Source: Albifimbria verrucaria (taxonomy: Eukaryota > Ascomycota > Sordariomycetes > Hypocreales > Stachybotryaceae). From it: a stretch of DNA of 64,000 nucleotides. Positions 58,705 to 64,000 of this stretch are shown one piece after another. Under the pieces are notes generated by a model that was not told where the DNA came from, did not search any database, and saw nothing but the letters and a program-made list of their open reading frames with translations. The DNA lies in NCBI GenBank assembly GCA_020081605.1, contig JAHREC010000011.1, positions 4,402,001-4,466,000 of the forward strand, given 5' to 3'. A program made the translations under genes and the position numbers. The number at the start of each line of letters is the position of its first letter. The first letter of the stretch is position 1.

Positions 58705-59727
58705 TTACGCGTCGGGGTGCACACGAATCATGCAGCAGCCCATGCCAGGGATCGCGTTCCAGTTCTCGTGGGCATCTCGGACATTGTCCAGATCCCAGAC
58801 CTTCTTGACGGGGACTTCAAACTTGCCCTCGGCCAACATACCCATGAGGGCCTGCAGGTCCTCCATGAAGGTGCTGCGATCGCGGTCGACGTAGTAGAAG
58901 CTGGTGCTGCGCTTTGTCCACAAGCAGCCGTTCTTGGCGAGGAGGCGGATGATGGAGGGAATTGCGAGCGCGTCTTGCCAACCTCGCCCGAAATGACGTT
59001 CAAGTTTCCGCCGAAGCCGACGAGGATGCTGGGCTCGTTACGGATCAAAATGTCCCACGACTCGTCAAAGCTCTCAAAACCGAGGGGATCGTAGACAACG
59101 TGGGCGCCGCCAGTCGCCTTCATGGCTTCTATCCACTTCTTGTCCTTGTAGGTGAAGGGGTCACGCCAAGTTGGCGCAGGCCTTCATGCTTGCTCTCTGA
59201 AGCGGTGCCGTAAACTGTAGCACCGGCAAGCTGACACAGCGTCATGATACCATAGCCGACAGCGCCGCTGATGCAGTGGACAAAGACTCGCTGGCCCTTT
59301 GTGACTTTGGTGGCCCGGTTGACCAGGCCATAGGCGGTGTTCCAGTCCAGAATGATGCCGACGGCCTCGCGCATGTCGACATTCTCGGGTATAGCGATGA
59401 CGTATTTCTCAGCAACGTTGATCTTCTCAGCCTCAGAGTCATAGACGGTGAGAGCGCCGACGAGGTCGCCGACCTTGAACTTGAGGCTCCCGAGCCGTTG
59501 GCGGTCACGCGGCCGACGAAGCAGTAACCCGGGGTAAGTGGAGCAGCCTTTTGCTGAGGGTATGAGCCGAGCCGCATGTTGATGTCGGAGCCGCCAAAGC
59601 CAGAGTAGTATACATCGCATTGGATCTCATTCTTGGCAGGGGCAGGAATCTCGGCGTTGATGAGTTTGACAACAGAAGGGTCACCGAATTCGGCGTATTG
59701 GATCTTGCGGATGGTGTGGGTGGTCAT
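58705..59727 (-). CDS. Zinc-free quinone oxidoreductase / zeta-crystallin-like (MDR superfamily)
   Basis: NADPH-dependent cytosolic oxidoreductase. From ATG 59727 (MTTHTIRKIQYAEFGDPSVV) it has the GroES-like domain with GFGGSDINMRLGSYP, then the Rossmann domain with VFVHCISGAVGYGIMTLCQLAG (the A-G-x-V-G nucleotide loop of quinone oxidoreductases) and VVYDPLGFE. It ends with KVWDLDNVRDAHE and the stop at 58705-58707. The zinc ligands of alcohol dehydrogenases are absent. Three breaks, near 59490 (NGSGSLKFKVGD), 59163 (GVTPFTYKDKKW) and 58970, each need one base. Length is about 341 residues, right for the family. The physiological substrate cannot be told from sequence. Confidence 0.87.
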
Positions 59728-61553
59728 GTTGGCGATTATAGGGTGATTTGATGACGGAGGGGGTATGAATGGGAATTGTAGAAAAGGGATCTATGATGTG
59801 AGAATGCTGTTAATTGAATGGGAGTTGGGTATCCGTTTAAGTGTAGAGGTGTTGTTGGTGTGAATGGCTATAGAGAACGAAGGGACAAAGACAGCCGACG
59901 GAGGGATGACCACGGCACAATATATACAACGAGAAAGCAGATGTGCAAGACAATCATCCATAACCTGTCAGACCTAACCAAGCCGCATGGCTTCCAACGG
60001 TGCCACTGCCGCCTGGTCGCGCGGTGCAGCGTTCGGGACTTGGGGCCGTCTGTTCGCGCAGCCGGATCACCTCCGTGGGTCGCAGGATGCAGGATGGAGC
60101 AAGGCGCGCACAGCAGTGGCTGTTTTCGGCGGCAGCTCGCGCTTTCGCGTTTCGCAGGCTGAGCTGCGGCGAGCCGTCCAAGGGTTCCGATCTGCGCTCC
60201 CCACCCTCCCACAAGCAAACCCTGCGCCAGGCAGGTCAGGGCCGCGACAAGACATACAGCGATCATCTACGGCCGGGTGAGTGGGTCGCGATCTGGCAGC
60301 GAGCCCGGTGCGTGATTGGGCGGTTGGAAGGTTTCCAAACATAAGACGGTGGCTTGAGACGTGGAGACTGATTGTCCCAAGTCCCAGTCACTCACCAGCG
60401 GATGGATTTAGAAGCCCTGGGGAGGGGACACAAGCCACCCTAGCCGGCTAGCTAGTTTCCTGTAACGCGAAGCTTAGTGAATCAAGGCCCTAATCTCGCC
60501 CTCGCTTTTTGTCTTTGCACGAGGCGGCTCATGGTCGACTTGGGGAAGCAGATGGAGCCGATTGTCCCGAGCAAAAGCTGAGCGCTGTGCATGGTCGCCA
60601 CAACTCATTGGGAACAGCGTGGCATGTCTGGGATTCGTACGCAATCGGCCAGAGATTACATATTCTCCAACGGGGTTTTTTGCGTAGAATCCTCAGCTCC
60701 GTCAGGCAACGGGGTGGACGCGCTCTCAATCAAGCGTCGATGCTACGTTATGCCGCGTAACCAACACAACCACCTGAAAGGCACCAGCGACAAAGACGAA
60801 TCGCTGGCCAGGGTCAACCGTCCTTTCGGACTCTTGGAAAATACGGCATCTCATGCGGCCGTAAGCTTCGTCCGTAACCAAAGTCCCGGTGAGCCACGAG
60901 CCAAGCTGCAGTCCCCTGCCTGCTCCCCGGGCCGTACGTAGACCAGGCTGGCTTATATCCCAGGGACTCGCCAGCTCAGCCGGTGAGCAGCCTTGACGTT
61001 CTCTGGTGTCACGAGCACGGAACCAACTGTTTCCGTTGGTTTGCCTCAGACGTGCCTTGATAAGGTCTGACATCTGATTGTTTACCGCTTATGGGTATTT
61101 GGCGAGTTTGGCCAACCGTCATTTCATTTCAGTCGAGTTGCCGAGAGGAGAGGCACTCGGCTCCGGTCTCACACTCACGCATACCCGTTCTCAATTGCAC
61201 GACACGACACGATATGAACACATATACTTTACTAGAGAGATGCGTCATCTTCATATCTCTGCGCTTGAGAGGACCCTGATGATCTGGCCATCAAGGTTCA
61301 CGATTGCATCGAAGCCTAAACCACCAACTATATCATCGCCGCGGCATTAGCCTGTCCATAAAGGTTCTCACAATGCACGACTGAGCGTCGCGTCGCAGGC
61401 ACCTGACATAATGGAGGACCCGAAAGAAAGCATCTGTCGGGGCTTAAAGACAGGTTGGCATGCCGGTTCGTTGGGCGCTGGTCGTTGTGCTGTCTTCAAC
61501 ACATCGAATGCGTAGTGTTCTGTGCAAACCCGACCTAGTGCCAACTCGAAGCC
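59728..61553. other. Divergent intergenic region, locally GC-rich
   Basis: About 1.8 kb between divergent genes. Overlapping open frames on both strands near 59870-60345 and 60500-61070 reflect the GC-rich composition and show no domains. Presumably contains two promoters. Confidence 0.4.
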
Positions 61554-63361
61554 ATGTCTGCTCAGGAAGAGGAGGTTTACGACGTAATCATCGTGGGGTA
61601 TGCACTGCCCTCTTCGCACCCTCAAAGAAACCAGCCTGCTAACTGCTCACTAGAGCCGGTCCATGCGGTCTCGCCACGGCAGCTCGTCTCCGTGAACATG
61701 CACCTGCTGCCCTGTTCACTGACGAAGAGCACCGTCGTCTCTCGTGGATCAACAAACACGGCCACGGCGTCTCTCTCAAGCATGTGAAATCTGGCAAGAT
61801 CTCAACCGCGCAAGCGGGCCGCTCCGCAGCCACCGACCTCCGCATGCTTGTTCTCGATGCGACGGGCGATAAATGGCTGAGCCGCTGGAACAAGCTCTTC
61901 AGCACCTACGATATATCCCACCTGCGCAGCCCTATGCTATGGCATGTCGACCCGCAAGACCGCGATGCTCTGCTGGCGTATGCGTACGGACAGAACCGCG
62001 AGGGCGAGCTTATCGAGATCAAGAACTGCGTCGGCAAAGAAGTCAGCAAGCATGCGCGGAAGAAGATGTTGTGCAATCGGGCTTGTGGTGGAAAGTAAGT
62101 GTGATCCAGATCAGCACCGTCCTGCATCTACAGCATCATCCAATTCATCGGGACCCATGCGGGATCTCAATAAATAGTCGTGCTCAAATTGAACATCTTC
62201 CTAACATCAAATTTAGACAAGAGGCTCGGATATCGATCAATCTCAGAGAGCGAAACGATTACTACACGCCCTCCCAGTCGCTCTTTTGTGAGCATTGCGA
62301 TGAGGTCGCCCAGCGATACAGGCTTGGTGCTGACATCATACGTAAAGAGGGCGTTCAAGATATCGACTATGGAGTGGTCAAGGGGTCTCCGTTGATGATG
62401 AGAAGCTCTTCACCGTTACGACACCTGAAAGTCGCCGGTTTGCTCGCGCCGTGATTCTCGCCGTCGGTCCAGCAAACGTACCGCGCATCCCCAAGATACC
62501 CTCAATGCCAAGCGACTTGACAAATCTCCCCAAGCATGCCACAGCATGCAGATCAAAGAGTTTCCCGACCCCGTCGTTGTCCGCAAAATACAGGCCTCGC
62601 AACCGACCAGCATCGTCGTCGTTGGTGGTGGCTTGACTTCGGCGCAGCTCTCCGACCTTGCTATCCGCCGAGGAGTCACAAAAGTTTATCACTTCATGCG
62701 CGGACCCTGCCGAGTGAAGCACTTTGATGTAGACCTTCAATGGATGGGCAAGTACAAGAATGCGGAGCAGGCGCGCTTCTGGCTGGCAGATTCAGATCTC
62801 GAGCGCCTGGACATAATCAAGGAGGCGCGCGGCGGAGGCAGCGTCACACCGACCTTCAACAAGCGACTCAAGAAGCATGCCAGCGCTGGTAAACTGGAGC
62901 TTCACACGATGACCAGTATATCCGACGCACGTTTTGACGAGGAGCGTGGCCAGTGGATCATAAAGACGGAGCCGCCGATCGACGACCTTCCTCCCATGGA
63001 CTACCTGTACTTTGCGACGGGAATACAGACTGACTTCTCGTCATTACCGTACCTGCAGACCATGCTGGATAAGTATCCAATCCATGGCCATGGTGGGTTC
63101 CCTTGCATCAACGACGACCTCATGTGGAAGGACGGCGTGCCACTGTTCTTGGTGGGAAGACTAGCAGCCCTGCAGCTCGGTCCCGCAGCTCCAAACATCG
63201 GAGGGGCCAAGATTGGCGCTGAGAGAGTCGGATGGGCAATTGAAGATCTCTTCCGTCAGCGAAAGGGTAATGAGGGTACCCAGACTGGGCAGTATGGTAG
63301 TGATTTGGCTGAGTACTTGTCAGGTCATGGCAACATGTACAGCGCGCTCGCATGCGAGTAG
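61554..63361 (+). CDS. FAD-dependent oxidoreductase / monooxygenase-like protein
   Basis: Two-dinucleotide-domain flavoprotein, resembling the pyridine-nucleotide/N-hydroxylating monooxygenase group. Start ATG 61554 (MSAQEEEVYDVIIVG). The first intron (about 61597-61653) splits the FAD-binding loop, which reads VGAGPCGLATAARL after splicing. RSPMLWHVDPQDRDALLAYA follows. A second intron is about 62095-62218. The NAD(P)H loop is IVVVGGGLTSAQLSDLA (about 62612). DYLYFATGIQTDF is the ATG motif of this fold, and GGAKIGAERVGWAIED closes the FAD domain. Frame gaps near the G-run 62382-62385 and near 62545 each need one base. Length is about 540 residues. The substrate is unknown; it is not clearly a siderophore ornithine hydroxylase. 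Confidence 0.82.
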
Positions 63362-63693
63362 AACATGCTTGCGCATAATTGATCAAAGTAAAATTGAATT
63401 GTGGTTTCCCCAGCCTTGTCTCCCGCTTCACTTCCTTGGTAAAAGTGAATTGTCATTTTGACGTGGCAACGATGCATCAACCCGCCTCGTATCAACATGC
63501 TTGAGCTGTAGGAGGCCTTCCACTAACCACCACCTCGTTTCAGCTGGCAATCAGCACACATTTATCCGATTCGAATTCTTTCCATCAGTGGAAATCCTGA
63601 ACCCGCACATTCTTCGCCCTTCACATCTCTGCCTTGCCTCTGCCTTGCCTCCGCCCTCCGCTGGTTGCTGACTCTCCCACACAACCGTTAGCC
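63362..63693. other. Intergenic
   Basis: About 330 bases between two plus-strand genes; promoter of the zinc-finger gene expected. Nothing else recognised. Confidence 0.4.
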
Positions 63694-64000
63694 ATGGCAT
63701 ACTGCCGGAAATGCGACAGGGACTTTGTCTCCGAAGCTTCCATCGAGCAGCACTACCAGACTTCAAGTCACCACTGGTACTGCTTCCCCTGCGAGAGACC
63801 ATTCGACTCGTCCTCGGCAATGCAGCAGCACCTCAAACACTCGTCCTCGCACTTTCAGTGTCAGGACTGCCCATACACGCCCGACTTTTTATCGTATGAC
63901 GCTCTTGAACGTCACCAAGAAACGGTTCATCATTATTGCACTTCCTGCGAAACTAGTTACGGCTCAGCGGCTGGTCTCATGCAGCACGACATCGACGAAC
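63694..64000 (+). CDS. C2H2 zinc-finger protein, 3' end beyond the window
   Basis: From ATG 63694 the frame is open to the window end (102 codons). It reads AYCRKCDRDFVSEASIEQHY, then YCFPCERPFDSSSAMQQHLK, then FQCQDCPYTPDFLSYDALER, then YCTSCETSYGSAAGLMQHD. These are four consecutive Cys2-His2-like fingers (Cys-x2-Cys ... His). It is probably a nuclear nucleic-acid-binding protein, of the type with short finger spacing seen in fungal C2H2 proteins and some RNA-binding fingers. No frame break is present. The C-terminus and any effector domain are not visible. Confidence 0.85.
   Translation, partial: MAYCRKCDRDFVSEASIEQHYQTSSHHWYCFPCERPFDSSSAMQQHLKHSSSHFQCQDCPYTPDFLSYDALERHQETVHHYCTSCETSYGSAAGLMQHDIDE

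Noticed and set aside
59868..60345. Several overlapping frames on both strands near the quinone oxidoreductase start
   Set aside because: Frames open simultaneously on both strands are a composition effect; none shows a domain.
1..63361. Calling each broken gene a pseudogene
   Set aside because: The breaks are one-base losses in homopolymers and also affect essential genes, so sequence error explains them better. Only substitutions were treated as possible true lesions.
1..64000. CRISPR arrays, rRNA genes, intact transposons
   Set aside because: No regularly spaced direct repeats, rRNA motifs, transposase or reverse-transcriptase signatures, or long terminal repeats were seen.

Overview
The window is nuclear DNA of a filamentous ascomycete (Pezizomycotina, probably a Sordariomycete). 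The reasons are many short GT-AG introns, a bifunctional fungal diterpene cyclase, HET-domain, UstYa-type (DUF3328) and AA9 genes, a Zn2Cys6 relic, and a core block with cytosolic lysyl-tRNA synthetase, BUD23 and SVP26. The organism call is inference; no ribosomal marker is present.

Accessory part, about 1-41.9 kb. First comes a terpenoid-type group: a drug-efflux MFS transporter running in from the left edge, a glutathione S-transferase, and a bifunctional class II/class I diterpene synthase, followed by a decayed Zn2Cys6 regulator near 8.2 kb. Next are a GPI-anchored aspartic-protease-like protein with both catalytic Asp changed to Asn (11.6-14.6 kb), a SAM methyltransferase, a secreted protein with a basic tail, and a roughly 2,000-residue CorA-like protein (19.9-26.2 kb). 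A HET-domain gene, an unrecognised intact 359-residue protein, an FHA-domain kinase, a cytochrome P450 and an F-box protein follow. The section ends with the most interesting pair: a secreted Tyr/Gly/Pro/Lys repeat precursor with one Lys-Arg site, divergently arranged with an intact UstYa-like oxidase. That layout suggests a ribosomal-peptide (dikaritin-like) or cross-linked wall-protein locus.

Core part, 42.8-47.5 kb: lysyl-tRNA synthetase, the 18S rRNA methyltransferase BUD23 and the ER-vesicle protein SVP26. It is followed by about 8 kb (47.5-55.5 kb) with almost no recognisable coding capacity but several short repeats. The right end holds a small mitochondrial-type protein, an AA9-type lytic polysaccharide monooxygenase, a zinc-free quinone oxidoreductase, a flavin-dependent oxidoreductase and the start of a C2H2 zinc-finger gene.

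Caveat for the whole window: nearly every multi-exon gene, including the essential lysyl-tRNA synthetase, is interrupted by one-base deletions, mostly in short homopolymers. This looks like uncorrected sequencing error rather than decay. Gene spans are therefore given across these breaks, and only substitutions (premature stops, lost catalytic residues) are treated as possible real lesions. No tRNA, rRNA, CRISPR or intact transposon was seen.
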